Made by a program: the position numbers and the translations under genes. From positions 4,644,206-4,708,205 of the forward strand of contig JAAONU010000018.1 in assembly GCA_012932295.1 (NCBI GenBank): 64,000 bases of DNA. Reading direction: 5' to 3'. Of this stretch, positions 25,001 to 34,063 are shown one piece after another. The notes beneath the pieces are model-generated. The model was given only the letters and a program-made list of their open reading frames with translations, ran no database searches and was not told the origin of the DNA. The stretch's first letter is position 1, and every line of letters begins with the position of its first letter. Source of the DNA: Cyclina sinensis. Lineage: Eukaryota; Mollusca; Bivalvia; Venerida; Veneridae.

Positions 25001-28000
25001 TTTTGTCCTAGGTAGCAATTTTATTGAGGGGATTTTGTCCACTTCAAAATTTCACACATATAGGGGATTATGTCCACCCATGGAGGGGATTATGTCCAGA
25101 TATACAAAAATACATGAAGGGGATTTTGTCTGAAGGGGATTTTGTCTGACATTCGACTAGACCTTCAACAATTCAACTTCAACTGCCAAAAGTCAATACT
25201 GACTATACTAGGCAGGCCCGTGAGGGGAACATTAAAATTATAAAAGATAATAACAAAGAAAACAAGATATATGATATCTGAAGATCTTACTTAAACATTT
25301 ATTTAAAGTACTTAAAATCTATAACACTTGTTTAGTCCACTGATAAAAGCTGGTACAGTTTGGGTAGCCTTAATCTCAGTCGGTAAGTTGTATAGTCCTT
25401 GGGAAGAATGAGTTCATGTGATGTTGTGTTTTTGATTGTGGGATGAGGAATTTGCTGTTTCTGGTGTTTGTAAGGTGATTGTGATCAACATTGACCTGAT
25501 TGTTTTTTATTTTGTGTAGCATGACCAGGCTGGCATGGTTTCGCCTTTGTTCTAAAGTTTACCAGTTTAGTTCTTTGATCATCAGGGTTGGCTTATTGAC
25601 CGGTCGATTGAGTATTGACCGGGCCAGTGGTCAATACTGGTCATTATTGGTCAATACTGGTCAATAGTGGTCATTTCTGGTCAATACGGGTCAATTCAAT
25701 TTTATTCACTACAAAACTGTCTATAATGTTCTTAGAATCATGTTAAAACAGTTAAATCCTTTAGGCCCTTACAATAGATATTGGTAGGGCCTAGATGTTA
25801 CTTCATTTATGGTTTAATATTGGATAATCCTTAAGTAAACATAATATTTTAATTGGTATGTTCCCATGTTTGATAAACAATAGAAGTGCAAGTCATGACC
25901 CCTCAGTGTCCTGACCATTCTTTGTCATACACAAGTGTTAATTGACAAGTGTATAACACCTACTTTATGGTTATTGGATAATCCTTAAATAAACATATTA
26001 GCATCTTAATTGACATGTTCCCTGGTCCAATAAACAACAGAAGTGAGGAATTCAGAGAGCAGCAAAACTTGTTGTCTGTTACCGCTTCCTTAGAGGTAGT
26101 GATGAGCTTGACTGGTAGAACTGGTCATTAACCAGTGTGAAATATTGCTATTAAAGCATGTATTTTTAATGTTTATGCCAGAACAGATATGTATAGTGAT
26201 GGACATGGTGGTGCTAAATGTTTCTATCATTTTGTTGGAATACTGTGTGCTAAGAGTTTAAATCTTTTTGTTGGAATACTGTTGTGTGTTGCAAATTTTC
26301 ATTCTTTATTTTAGTATGAATTCTAATACAAGCACATACTTTGTAACTTGATTAGAAATGAAATAAATGTTTAATGGTTTGTTTTGTTCCTTTCTTTTAT
26401 AAAAATCTTGAAAAAAAGTTCAATTGACCACTTGGGGGAGTATTGACCGGGACGGTTTTAACCGGTTAAAACCGCTGGTTAAAACCAGGGCAGGGGCGGT
26501 AGATTGGTGCCAACCCTGTTGATCATGTTTGTTACACTGCTTGTATAGTGGTAAATATTATGAACGTACCTTGCAGCTGACCTCTGGACCATTTCTTTTC
26601 TGTGTGTGAGATATTTTTGCCATGGATGCCATATGGTTGAGCAGTATTCAACCTGTGGTCTTACATAAGTTTTGTATGCTGCTTCTTTGAGTTGTTTGTT
26701 TTGTGTTTTCGTCTGATGAACCTTAAGCTGTTCTTTGCTTTGTTTGTGATACTATGTTGGATGACCAGTTTAGGTTGCTACTTATTGTAACTCCTAAGTA
26801 TTTTGAATTTTCAGTGGTTTTTAGTTTAGTGTTATGTAGGGTGTAGGGAAAGATGACCAGTTTCTTTTTCCTGTGTATTCTGAGTACTTCACACTTGTCA
26901 GGGTTGAATTCCATTGACCATTCTTTTTCCCATATTTCAAGGTTGTGCGAATCATTTTGTAAGGTTTGTGCAGATGCTTGTGATTTAATTGTTAAATAAA
27001 CCATGGTGTCGTCGGCATATAGACGCACCCGGCTCCTGACACTTCCTGGTAGGTCACTGATGTATGCGAGAAAGAGACATGGTTCTAAGACCGATCCCTG
27101 CGTGACACCAGAAACTTCAAGGAAATGTATAGTTTTCCAAGATTTAGCTAACAATATAAAAAAAGAGTTGTGTTTGCTAACGGAAGGATGAAGCACCTGA
27201 CTATAAAATAATGGCAGTGGCTACGGTTACGGAACCGTAATCCTAGCCTCCAAGTGTGGCGGCGTGGCCGAGTGGTTAACGCGTCGGACTAGTAGTCTAA
27301 GGATTGCTAGCCGCACGGGTTCAAACCCAGTCAGGGGCAAGCCGTTGTTTCCTTGAGCAAGAAACTTTACACTCATTGCTTAGTACTGGTTAGTTCCAGG
27401 AACGGATTCGAGAGTGTGTCTATAAGCTAAAAGCTTCCTACACAATCGAACTAAAATAAATTTGGTATAAAGTCTAGGATTACGGAAGTTCCGTAATCCT
27501 AGACAAACCCACTGGAAAAGGCTACGATTACGGAAGTTTTTTTTAATGAAGAGTATTTTCAACAGTTAAATATCAAATAGCAAGCCAAATTAAATTTTCA
27601 TTCATTAAACAAACCATTTTACCAAATTTACGTTATCAAACTGTTTGTACGCCATTTTGATTGTTGTTTCAGCAACGAACTAACGTTAAATATCATTGTC
27701 ATCTTTACACTGTCACTTGAGCGCTCATTTGTAGTTGAACAAGTAATATAATTCTTTTTTGAAAATAAAATGTTGTAATGTACAATCGTGTAAATCACTT
27801 TTACTTGTCCATCTACATCAAGGCCACATCACAAGGAGGCGCTAAAACCATGGCCTGCCAAAATTTGTATTTTTAAAAGTTTTTTCCAGCAGACATGTTA
27901 CATATATGTTATTTTATTTTTTTTACTTTGTTCTTTTCCTTTCTTTTTGTCATTGTTTTTTGAATTTAATATTGATTTTGAATAAACATTTTTAAGAATG

Positions 28001-29011
28001 GAACTGTTGTTGATAAAAGACTATTGCATTATAATTTGCACATAGCAATATGTGTTCGTTCTTCATGAAATGTGTTACGTTTTGTCGCCGTTTTTCTTTT
28101 AATTGCCATCCATTTTCATTTGGATCATTCTCTATCCCCCCACTTTTTAAAATAAAATCTGACTACATGTTGTAAACAGTCTTTGTCATTACAAATTCAC
28201 AAAATTAGTAGCGTTACATGATAAATTATTTCATTAATTCCTTTCTTTTAATAAAGGAATCTTATACAAAAATAAATAACCTGTGGTCAAATTTATTGCT
28301 GCACAAAATAAACGAGTACTTATTCCCAGGACACCCTTGTTTTTTCCTCAACCTTCCCGAAACAATTATAAATTGACAAGATCGACCTGCAGTATTTGCT
28401 TCCTAACTTTATAATTCAATGAAAACTTGGAATTTAATAGATAGTCGTTCATTTTTGCGTCATAGTAATGCGAACAAGATAACACTTAAGACAATACACA
28501 TTACAGGGCAATTATTCACATCGTCTTTGAAGTGTCTGTTGATGACGACAATGACATTTAACGTTAGTCAATACAACAACTAGGATGGCGTATCATAACA
28601 TTAGTGTTGACTCATCTTGGAGAAAATGTAATATTTGAGACAATTAACGGTTTATCACTTGATTTTGGGTATGTAACCCTTCTTTACATAGACTTCCGTA
28701 ACCGTAGCCTATTTCAGTGGGTTTGCCTAGGATTACGGAACAGTGGTGACAGGACGTGGAATTCAGCACACAGCTTAAAAACAGTCGTCTCGTTAAGTCT
28801 CTTAAAACTGCCCTTGTAAAATATACCCCACCCACATATTGTCAACTGACAAAGTGTAAAACAAATATTTTTAAAAGATTGGTATCTTTTTTTACATTCT
28901 CATTGGGCGATGAATTATGGTTCCTTCAATTTCCCTACATGCTCTCTTGTAAAGACTGCATACTTTCTGTGCGTGCGATTTCGGAACTGCACGCAAGAAA
29001 TTCGTCGCCAT
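13018..29011 (-). CDS. NDUFB9: NADH dehydrogenase (ubiquinone) 1 beta subcomplex subunit 9
   Basis: Four minus-strand exons: 28896-29011, 22940-23079, 20460-20515 and 13018-13170; 465 nt, 154 residues, all junctions GT/AG and in phase. The protein is an accessory subunit of mitochondrial complex I in the inner membrane. Exon 1 encodes the LYR-type segment: SHAQKVCSLYKRACREIE, with LYKR as in the human protein. Exon 2 has a YQQVVLRSRFDEN segment matching human YFACLMRARFEEH. Exon 3 carries NSPGGVNYGRHPP (human DSPGGTSYERY), and exon 4 carries DTWHPLEKAQYPEYFARRD (human DDWHPSEKAMYPDYFAKRE). Human length is 179; the clam protein ends soon after the coiled C-terminal helix. Introns of 5.8, 2.4 and 7.3 kb are packed with mobile elements, and intron 3 holds an opposite-strand gene. 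Confidence 0.92.
13611..14920 (+). mobile_element. Pearl-like tandem-core element, copy 1
   Basis: Starts ACAAGAGCCATGTTACACC and ends in ATATCCCCTCCGCCTTTGG followed by CAGGGGGATAAAA. The core is about seven tandem units of roughly 150 bp, each with AGGCAAGGTAGAGTTATT, TGTGCTCTGTCAGTGTATGA and GTTATGCTCCGGACAAAA. A GGACGGACGCACGGATGCACG tract precedes the right end, and a similar tract at about 13980 marks an internal end. It lies in NDUFB9 intron 3. Its relative is at 19262-20296. Confidence 0.75.
14922..16430 (+). mobile_element. Pearl-like element of the GCTCACCTGAG family
   Basis: Starts ACAAGAGGGCCATGATGGCC with GCTCACCTGAG and ends CTCAGGTGAGCTAAAAA, so the ends are inverted repeats. 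The core has seven units of about 145-155 bp with GTGACCTAGTTTTTGACCCC and TTACCTCTAGAGTGTTAACA. The ACGGACGATGGACGACAGAC tract sits about 50 bp before the right end. It abuts the preceding element directly. Relatives are at 18860-18990, 22090-22730 and 37906-39120. Confidence 0.75.
17302..18406 (+). CDS. Unrecognised 119-residue protein nested in NDUFB9 intron 3
   Basis: Three exons: 17302-17368, 17630-17769 and 18254-18406; 360 nt in frame from ATG to TAG. The donors are GTAAGT and GTAAAC; the acceptors TTTATTCAG and ACATTTCAG are both good. AATAAA follows 100 bp after the stop. The product begins MEGKLSQLLVAQDSTERQLL and has a soluble, helix-rich N-terminal two-thirds with regular leucines (LHLLLRLSV), then a Ser/Gly/Thr-rich segment and a C-terminal MWTTVYCEFYRGS. 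No signal peptide or membrane segment is seen. I do not recognise the family. The gene runs opposite to NDUFB9 and lies wholly in its third intron, between two pearl-like elements. Clean splice sites and phases make chance unlikely. Confidence 0.72.
18506..18511 (+). terminator. Polyadenylation signal of the nested gene
   Basis: AATAAA 100 bp downstream of the TAG at 18404-18406, overlapping a run of AT-rich sequence. Confidence 0.5.
18860..18990 (+). mobile_element. Fragment of the GCTCACCTGAG element family
   Basis: The sequence AAGGGCTATGATGGTCCTTTATCACTCACCTG matches the left end of the element at 14922, followed by a diverged part of its core with GACCTGGTTAATTGAACCC. No right end is present. 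Confidence 0.55.
19262..20296 (+). mobile_element. Pearl-like tandem-core element, copy 2
   Basis: Same left end, core unit and right end as 13611-14920, with about five core units instead of seven. A GGACGGACGGACGCACGG tract precedes the right end (CCCCTCCGCCTTTGGCGGGGGGATAAA). An internal partial right end occurs at about 19665-19695, followed by a restart of the core, so the element may be a composite of two insertions or an expansion. Confidence 0.75.
20829..22062 (+). mobile_element. Pearl-like element with ATGCCCCCAC ends
   Basis: Starts AGAACTGTGTCCATAGGACACGGATGCCCCCAC and ends in GTGGGGGCATAAA, so the termini are inverted. The core is six tandem units of about 167 bp from about 21009, each with AACAAAGGGCCATAATTCTG and CTGCCATCCGGTTTAAGAGG. 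A GGACGTACGGACGGACGGAC tract lies about 50 bp from the right end. A 128-codon frame at 21690-22076 is only two core units read through. Confidence 0.75.
22090..22730 (+). mobile_element. Degenerate element of the GCTCACC/GGTGAGC class
   Basis: The right part (AGTAGCTCACAACGAGCATGTTGTGCACATGTG) matches the right end of the element at 37906-39120. Core blocks with GACCCCCAGGGC, GTATAATTTAAACAATTTT and AAGATTTTCAAAGTTTTT occur in both. The left end is eroded. Confidence 0.55.
23249..23346 (+). repeat. Exact 36 bp direct repeat
   Basis: Positions 23249-23284 and 23311-23346 are identical (CTCTGGCAAAGGGTATATCA and the next 16 bases), separated by 26 bp. This is a short recent local duplication in NDUFB9 intron 1. 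Confidence 0.8.
24286..24304 (+). repeat. (GATA)n microsatellite
   Basis: Four full GATA units plus a partial one in NDUFB9 intron 1. Confidence 0.8.
24429..25151. mobile_element. MITE built from inverted arrays of GGACAAAATCCCC
   Basis: The left 130 bp holds six copies of GGACAWAATCCCCT, and the right 190 bp holds six or seven copies of the reverse complement AGGGGATTTTGTCC, so the element folds back on itself. The middle is AT-rich with no coding frame. The ends are close to TGACATAATCCCCTTC and its near-complement GAAGGGGATTTTGTCTGACA. No target duplication could be fixed with confidence. It lies in NDUFB9 intron 1. Confidence 0.7.
25165..25215 (-). mobile_element. 3' fragment of the SINE seen at 29270-29492
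   Basis: AGTCAATACTGACTATACTA followed by GGCAGGC is shared with 29303-29333, including the adjacent TTCAACT run. Only the 3' end of the SINE is present here. Confidence 0.5.
25330..27196 (-). pseudogene. LINE reverse transcriptase remnant, split by a hAT-type MITE
   Basis: Minus-strand RT with intact core motifs: GVTQGSVLEPCLF, then RLYADDTMVYL (catalytic YADD), then MEFNPDKCEVLRI and YLGVTISSNLNW in one frame (27196-26723). The C-terminal part continues at about 26700-26527 (TYVRPQVEYCSTIWHP). It resumes at about 25582-25340, on the other side of the inserted MITE, with LEQRRNHASLVMLHKI and related residues. The 5' half is missing: the copy is cut close to the MULE-like element that starts at 27214. 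Stops and shifts in the tail show it is dead. It lies in NDUFB9 intron 1. Confidence 0.75.
25583..26518. mobile_element. hAT-type MITE, 936 bp
   Basis: Terminal inverted repeats CAGGGTTGGC and GCCAACCCTG are flanked by a perfect 8 bp direct repeat TTGATCAT (25575-25582 and 26519-26526). An 8 bp target duplication with CAGGG-type ends is the hAT superfamily pattern. Subterminal sequence is rich in TATTGACCGG and TGGTCAATACTGG repeats at the left and AACCGGTTAAAACC at the right. No transposase frame. The two flanks join into one continuous LINE RT remnant, which confirms the borders. Confidence 0.85.
27214..28740. mobile_element. MULE-like non-autonomous TIR transposon, copy 2 (right end truncated)
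   Basis: Starts GCAGTGGCTACGGTTACGG and shares the TIR and interior of the element at 3628-4816, for example CAAACCATTTTACCAAATTT and the block with GAGGCGCTAAAACC. The right TIR begins at about 28688 (GACTTCCGTAACCGTAGCCT) but stops after about 53 bp at 28740, so the outer end is lost. The region 28170-28560 differs from copy 1 and represents an indel or replacement. A SINE is inserted in the left TIR at 27256. Sits in NDUFB9 intron 1, 155 bp from exon 1. Confidence 0.75.
27256..27469 (+). mobile_element. tRNA-Ser-like SINE inserted in a TIR
   Basis: The head GTGGCCGAGTGGTTAACGCG (A box) and GGGTTCAAACCC (B box) resemble a serine tRNA with a long variable arm, but the acceptor ends do not pair. 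Next comes a segment CCTTGAGCAAGAAACTTTAC and CATTGCTTAGTACTGG that resembles conserved central domains known in several metazoan SINEs; then an unrelated tail. The insertion interrupts CCTCCRAGTCTAGG of the TIR and leaves a short repeat AAGT on both sides (27252-27255, 27470-27473). Confidence 0.7.
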
Positions 29012-29015
29012 TTTG
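29004..29015 (-). promoter_or_regulatory. YY1-like element over the NDUFB9 start codon
   Basis: On the minus strand the start codon lies in CAAAATGGCGAC, close to the YY1 consensus AANATGGCG. Such sites overlapping the ATG are common in vertebrate nuclear genes for mitochondrial proteins. Functional relevance here is inference. Confidence 0.35.
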
Positions 29016-29269
29016 AGGGAATCAGAACGTCCTCAAATTAGGTCGTACCTGCAGGAACCATCCACGAATTTTTACGCGACATAAACATTATAGCTTTATT
29101 AGATCATAATTCTTATCAGAGCCTTAATTAAGACCATGTTCTTATGCAATGAATTTTCACAAAATCGTTTGATATTAGTTTATTATAATATTATTTATCA
29201 TATTATCATATTTATTTATTATCAATTATTATTATTATTATTAGTAGTAGTAGTAGTATAGTAGTAGTC

Positions 29270-29492
29270 CAAGTTCAAGTTCAAGTTCAACTAATTACTG
29301 CCAACAGTCAATACTGACTATACTAAGCAGGCAAGTTCTTGCAACTGCTTCCTGGTTTCATACCAGTACTCGCGCCGAAAGTTAGGATTGTGGAATGTCA
29401 CTGGAGATTCTCACCTCTGGTGGGATTCGAACCAGCAACCTCCGGATCGGGAGTCCGACGCTCTAACCCCTCGACCACCGCTCCTCCTCTAA
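29270..29492 (-). mobile_element. tRNA-derived SINE
   Basis: On the minus strand the 5' head reads GTGGTCGAGGGGTTAGAGCG (A box) and, 37 bp on, GGTTCGAATCCC (B box). It continues through a body with CAGTGACATTCCACAATCC and ends in TATAGTCAGTATTGACTG and a GAACTT repeat beside (GTA)n. A related, strongly eroded copy occurs near 30290-30410 and a 3' fragment at 25165-25215. Confidence 0.65.
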
Positions 29493-30832
29493 GTAGTAGT
29501 AGTAGTAGTAGTAATCACAGACGCTTGAGTGTAGTAGTGCGGTTCTTGCCATAACGTGCATCTTGTACCATTTTTTTTCACCCTTTCCACAGTCTGTGAC
29601 CTCAAGAGTCATTAATAAACATGTTTTGCCCATCAAACGGCACTTTAAAATATGTTCATTTTCACTATATGGCTATCATAACACCAAGCGTCTGTGGTAG
29701 TGGTAGTAGTTGTAGTAGTATAGTCGCACTAACTAGTATTATATTTGTACCATACATATCTTTTGAACATAGTATATGTGAATTGTGAATCATATTTATT
29801 TTATCTTCGAAGTTGTTTTTTTTTTTTAAAGAAAAAAGGTTACAAGTTAACATGTAACTTATACAATCTATCTATCTATCTCCCATTAATGTTAAACCCC
29901 TCGCGGGGATGTAGACATGTCTGCGCGTTAAAAATCTATTCGAATGTGATACCACCACACACCGCATTTGTATTCCAGTTGCCCTTTTTCCTCCTAGGAG
30001 GGCAGGGTGTTGGAGGGATATAGGCAGTGTCCCCGATTCATAAAGGAATTTATGAGATACTGAATGAGCTACTGGACTCCAACTAAAAAGCTATATCAGA
30101 CTAGTCATTGAAAAGCGCAGCATATTAGCTCTTTCGCAGGTACAGTAAATTCAGTTCAATCAAATTATAATATTGCTCGAGAACAACAATTCTTTAGTAT
30201 TAAGAATTAATATTTTTTGGTTTAAACTTTTCACTTAACAACGACTGGAAAACAGTTTTATTCCAACTTACAGAAATTTTGCGCTATGAATGTTTCTCGT
30301 TCCAAACTAGTGCTCGCATCGGAAGTCAGGAATATGAAAAATCACAGATCAGTCACTGTAACCCCTGGTCGTCTGTTCCTCGACCATTATCTGCCACAAC
30401 GCATTCTAAACTTCATGTAGTAAAAACACTGAGAAAAGAATAAAAATGTGCCGAGTAATATTATGAAGACATCAGCTACACATAGTTATATACGTCTAGT
30501 AACATCGTAGAAACCAGTACGTAATACTACATAAATGTTAACACTCGTTGAAACTTAACAGAAACAACATAATAGCGCATGATTAAACTGGAAGAAAGAT
30601 TTAACAGTCAATTTTAATAGGTCTTTGTTCAAGAAAACAATTAATCAAGCTCAAACATTCATTTGAAAAAAATAAGCAAGGAATGAGTTATGGAAAGTAT
30701 ATAAGAGTTACAAAGTCCAGAAAAAAAGACGAAAAGAAAAACACAACTACCGATTAAAAAAATTACTTAACAAACGATCAATATATCAGGATTGGATTTT
30801 CATGTGCCACTTTTTTAAATTTGGGAGCCTTT
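29493..30832. other. Non-coding stretch upstream of NDUFB9
   Basis: No gene seen. Contains short GTA/GTAGTG runs (29494-29512, 29695-29723), GATA-type runs near 29865, and at 30290-30410 an eroded SINE (TTCCAAACTAGTGCTCGCATCGGAAGTCAGG compared with the copy at 29350-29390). Confidence 0.4.
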
Positions 30833-32298
30833 TTGTGTCGCCCTTTCGAAGAAACGGCGATACATAGGGATCGCTTTGTCGGTCGATCCGTCGGTCCGTC
30901 ACGAAAACTTAACGTTAGCTTTGACTGCCATTTCTTAACATTTCCTTTTCAAACTTTCAAATTATATTGCTTATGACAACAGGGTCGGGATGATGCCAAA
31001 ATCTTTAGGTCAAGGTCACATTTGACAGAGTTATGCCCATTTTTGTACTTGGATTTTGTCAAGAAAACTTAACGTTGGAAATAACTTTGCCATTTCATAA
31101 CATTTCCTCATTAAACTTTCAAATTATATTGCTTAAGACAACAGGGTCGTGATGATGCCAAAATCTGTAGGTCAAGGTCACAACTGACAGAGTTATGCCC
31201 CGTTTTGTACTTGGATTTTGTCATAAAAACTTAACATTGGCTGTAACTATGCCATTTTTTAATATTTCTTCATCAAACTTTCCAGTTGTAATGCTTACAA
31301 TTGTATCACTTAAGACAACACCATTTCTCAAGGGCAGTTAACCCTCAAATTTATTATTGCATTGTTATGCCCCCTTTTTCGACTTAAAATTTCTTGGTTA
31401 ACCTTTTTGTTAATGTACATTTCTCAAAAAGTGTCAAAGATATTTCATTCAAACATGGACTACTTGATCACCAGCAAGATCCCTGCAAAGATTGTTGGTA
31501 CCCATGTTCCTGGGGTCAAAGTTAGCCCCACCCCAAGAGGTCACTTGATTTTGCTTATACTTATATATAGGAAAAAACAATTCTTAAGCCTAGAACTAAA
31601 ATATTAACTGACATGAGTTGGGAAAGTACTCCCCTCTCCTCCCACCCACCCCCTCTGCATGGCAACCCCCACCCCTCCCATGTTACCCCCACCCCATTTT
31701 TTTACACACCCTAAACCAGCCCCCGCCCCCCAGGCCCGAATTTTTTTTAATACATAGGTACTTGACTCCCTATCCACCCTCACCCCCCACCTCCAAACCA
31801 GTCCCCCTCTCCCCTTCACCCGGGCCCGAATTAAAAAAAAAGCAATACATAGGTACTTGACTCCCCATCAAACCTCAACTCCCCTCCCCCCTGGCCCCCG
31901 GGGCCGGAATTTTTTTTCTTTAATACATAGGTACTTGACTGCCCATCCACCCTCAAGCCCCCCCCCCCCCGCCCTGGGCCCGAATTGTTTTATTTCTATT
32001 TTTGTTTTAATTTTTTGATACATAGGCACTTGACTCCCCATCCACCCTTAACCCCCCCCACACACACAAGAACATTTTTTCATCTTATATGACTAGGTAC
32101 TTGCCCTCCCCCACTCATTTTTTTCACTTGTGCCTCTTGTTTAACTTGGCTTATAATTTATTATCCAGCACTGAGAAAAGTGGAGCATGCTGTCTGCGGA
32201 CAGGTCTTGTTGTACTTGGACTAGCATGCTGTCTTTTCCAGCAGGCTCTTGTTTACCTTTTTAGTTATTCTAGCAGAGTACCCAAGGGCAACACAAGT
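30833..32298 (+). mobile_element. TIR element of the TTGTGTCGCCCTT family, copy 1
   Basis: Starts TTGTGTCGCCCTTTCG and ends AAGGGCAACACAAG. A GTCGGTCGATCCGTCGGTCCGT tract lies about 45 bp inside the left end. The left core has three units of about 160 bp with AAAACTTAACGTTGG, ACAGGGTCGTGATGATGCCAAAATC and GGTCAAGGTCACA. The second half is a different, C-rich tandem core (31606-32110). No coding frame. A reverse-orientation relative is at 47891-48607. Confidence 0.75.
31606..32110 (+). repeat. C-rich tandem repeat
   Basis: About five units of roughly 80-110 bp, each with ACATAGGTACTTGACTCCC, a run of CCACCCTCACCCCCC type, then GGCCCGAATT and an A/T run. The plus strand is almost free of G in the C-rich parts. 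Reading frames through it (31618-31860) are low-complexity artefacts. Confidence 0.75.
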
Positions 32299-32924
32299 GT
32301 TTAACTGAACACCCATCTAGTTTTTATTGGGAGCTCAAACTAACAATAACGATAACCACTGAATGTGTTTGAACGTGTATAAATGCAGTCCATAAATGCC
32401 ATAGTATACTCAGAAACAAAAGAGTAGTTAAAACAGTCACAAGAAGCATCAGATATAAGAAAGTTCCGTGAGTTATGATCAAGGTCCATGCTCAATCTTA
32501 TAAGTTGACGATTATAAATCTTAATTTCATTGACGTAGTTTCAAGATATGTTTTATACTATCATTAGATAGAAATGGGTTCACCCCATCTCATGGCTTTC
32601 TCAGAGAGAAATGGCAAGTATCTGCAACAGCTTACACATCTTCAAATCGCAACAAACAGCTTTGTAAGGCATTAAAGGAGGTTGCATCTAGGACGCTGAA
32701 TATACAGTCCAATGCTGGATATTCTTACATATCAGACAGGATTTTCTATTGTTTACTACACCGTTCAACTGGTATCGCGAACGGCCGTTGATACGCGAAC
32801 GACAGCAAGATGTGTACATGTCGATATTTTAGTGCAGGTGAGTATTTGCCTGTTTTTTGTTTTTAATGTTCCCGCAAGATCTTGGCATGACCAGTTGATT
32901 TAGGTGATTCCCTATTTTAAAGGA

Positions 32925-33126
32925 CTATTCCGTCGAAATCATGGTTTAAGCAGAGCTCTATTCAGCGTGAAATTGCTAAAAAAGAGTGCACATCTGCCGA
33001 AGATATTCTTTTTATTCGTAAAACTGAAATACTTGAAGTATTTTGAAATTAAGTTTGGTCATTTCCCTCTAACTATTCCTAACTACAGCTTCCAGTTCGC
33101 ATTTTCTGCAAAGTTATTTACTAATG
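32925..33126 (+). repeat. Left arm of a long inverted repeat
   Basis: This arm pairs with 33624-33830 in reverse complement. Shared blocks include TCATGGTTTAA, GCCGAAGATATTCTTT/ACCGAAGATATTCTTT, CTCTAACTATTCC, and CATTTTCTGCAAAGTTATTT with ACTAAT. The arms are separated by about 500 bp. Confidence 0.75.
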
Positions 33127-33199
33127 AAGTGGACATAATGTTGTGGATTTTGGTAATGACAGAGAAATATTGACGGAAATTATGGCCAGCATTAAAGTT

Positions 33200-33475
33200 C
33201 TCGGTTGGAATGACGGACGGACAGAAGGGCACACCCGATTATGGAACCTTAAGGGGTATGTACTTTGTTCTCAAACAAAATAATGACCACTTAAAAGACA
33301 AAATAATTAAGTTGTCACGGAATGAAAACAATATACTAGTATTTCTTTTACATTAGGTCAAACCTCCTACCACTTTAGATATCAGATGTGTACGCAGACA
33401 GATAGAATGACGGACTGACAGACAGACAGACAGTTCCAAAAATTATGCCCGCTTTCGGGGGAATAAAAAGCAACA
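33200..33475 (+). mobile_element. Small element within the long inverted repeat
   Basis: Bounded by TGACGGACGGACAGAAGGGCA on the left and by TGACGGACTGACAGACAGACAGACAG then ATGCCCGCTTTCGGGGGAATAAAA on the right. It resembles two right-end pieces of pearl-like elements. The interior has no coding frame. Confidence 0.45.
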
Positions 33476-33623
33476 TTTACATTTACATCAAAATGCTATT
33501 TCATTATTTTTTCACTTGACGGCCGTTGTCATTATCATATCCACTGATCTAACTGCATTCGTCATTATTGCTCTGTTAACGGCAGTTGTCATTACCAAAA
33601 TCCTCAATACATGACCATTTAAT

Positions 33624-33830
33624 TAGTAAATAACTTTGCAGAAAATGCGAATTGGAAGCTGTAGTTTGGAATAGTTAGAGAGAAATTATATTAACTTTAT
33701 ATTGGATTACACCAGGAACTTCAGTTTTTCGTATACGATAAGAAAGAATATCTTCGGTCGATTCAACAAATACATCATTCAGACGAAAATGTGCTCTTTG
33801 TGTGTGACTGAACGCTGAATAAAACTCTTT
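33624..33830 (-). repeat. Right arm of the long inverted repeat
   Basis: Reverse complement of 32925-33126 with indels and substitutions; best conserved at the inner end (ATTAGTAAATAACTTTGCAG). Confidence 0.75.
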
Positions 33831-34063
33831 TTAAACCATGACTTTGAAGGAAGGAAGTACACCGCTAATGGTACATTAATTGGCTCAGCAAATGAAATAA
33901 TAAAGGATTTTGTAGTGATCACTGTGACGTAATCAATGATTTGCTCGCTATGAGATGTAAAGGGGTGCGGGGTATGGTGATTACGCGGCGACAAGGTAAA
34001 ACACTCGGTCCTTTTCTGCCGGATAGACGCATACCGCCACTCCTTTCCCCTCGTGTGCCAGAT

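Noticed and set aside
27256..27340. tRNA-Ser gene
   Set aside because: The ends do not form an acceptor stem and the segment is inside a 214 bp insertion with a SINE body.
28741..28830. LINE RT C-terminal piece (RTWNSAHSLKTVVSLS)
   Set aside because: The resemblance covers too few residues and no flanking RT sequence supports it.
29400..29492. tRNA gene on the minus strand
   Set aside because: A and B boxes are good but the acceptor stem is not paired and the SINE body follows.
31618..31860. Proline-rich protein
   Set aside because: It is a translation of the C-rich tandem repeat; the frame follows base composition only.
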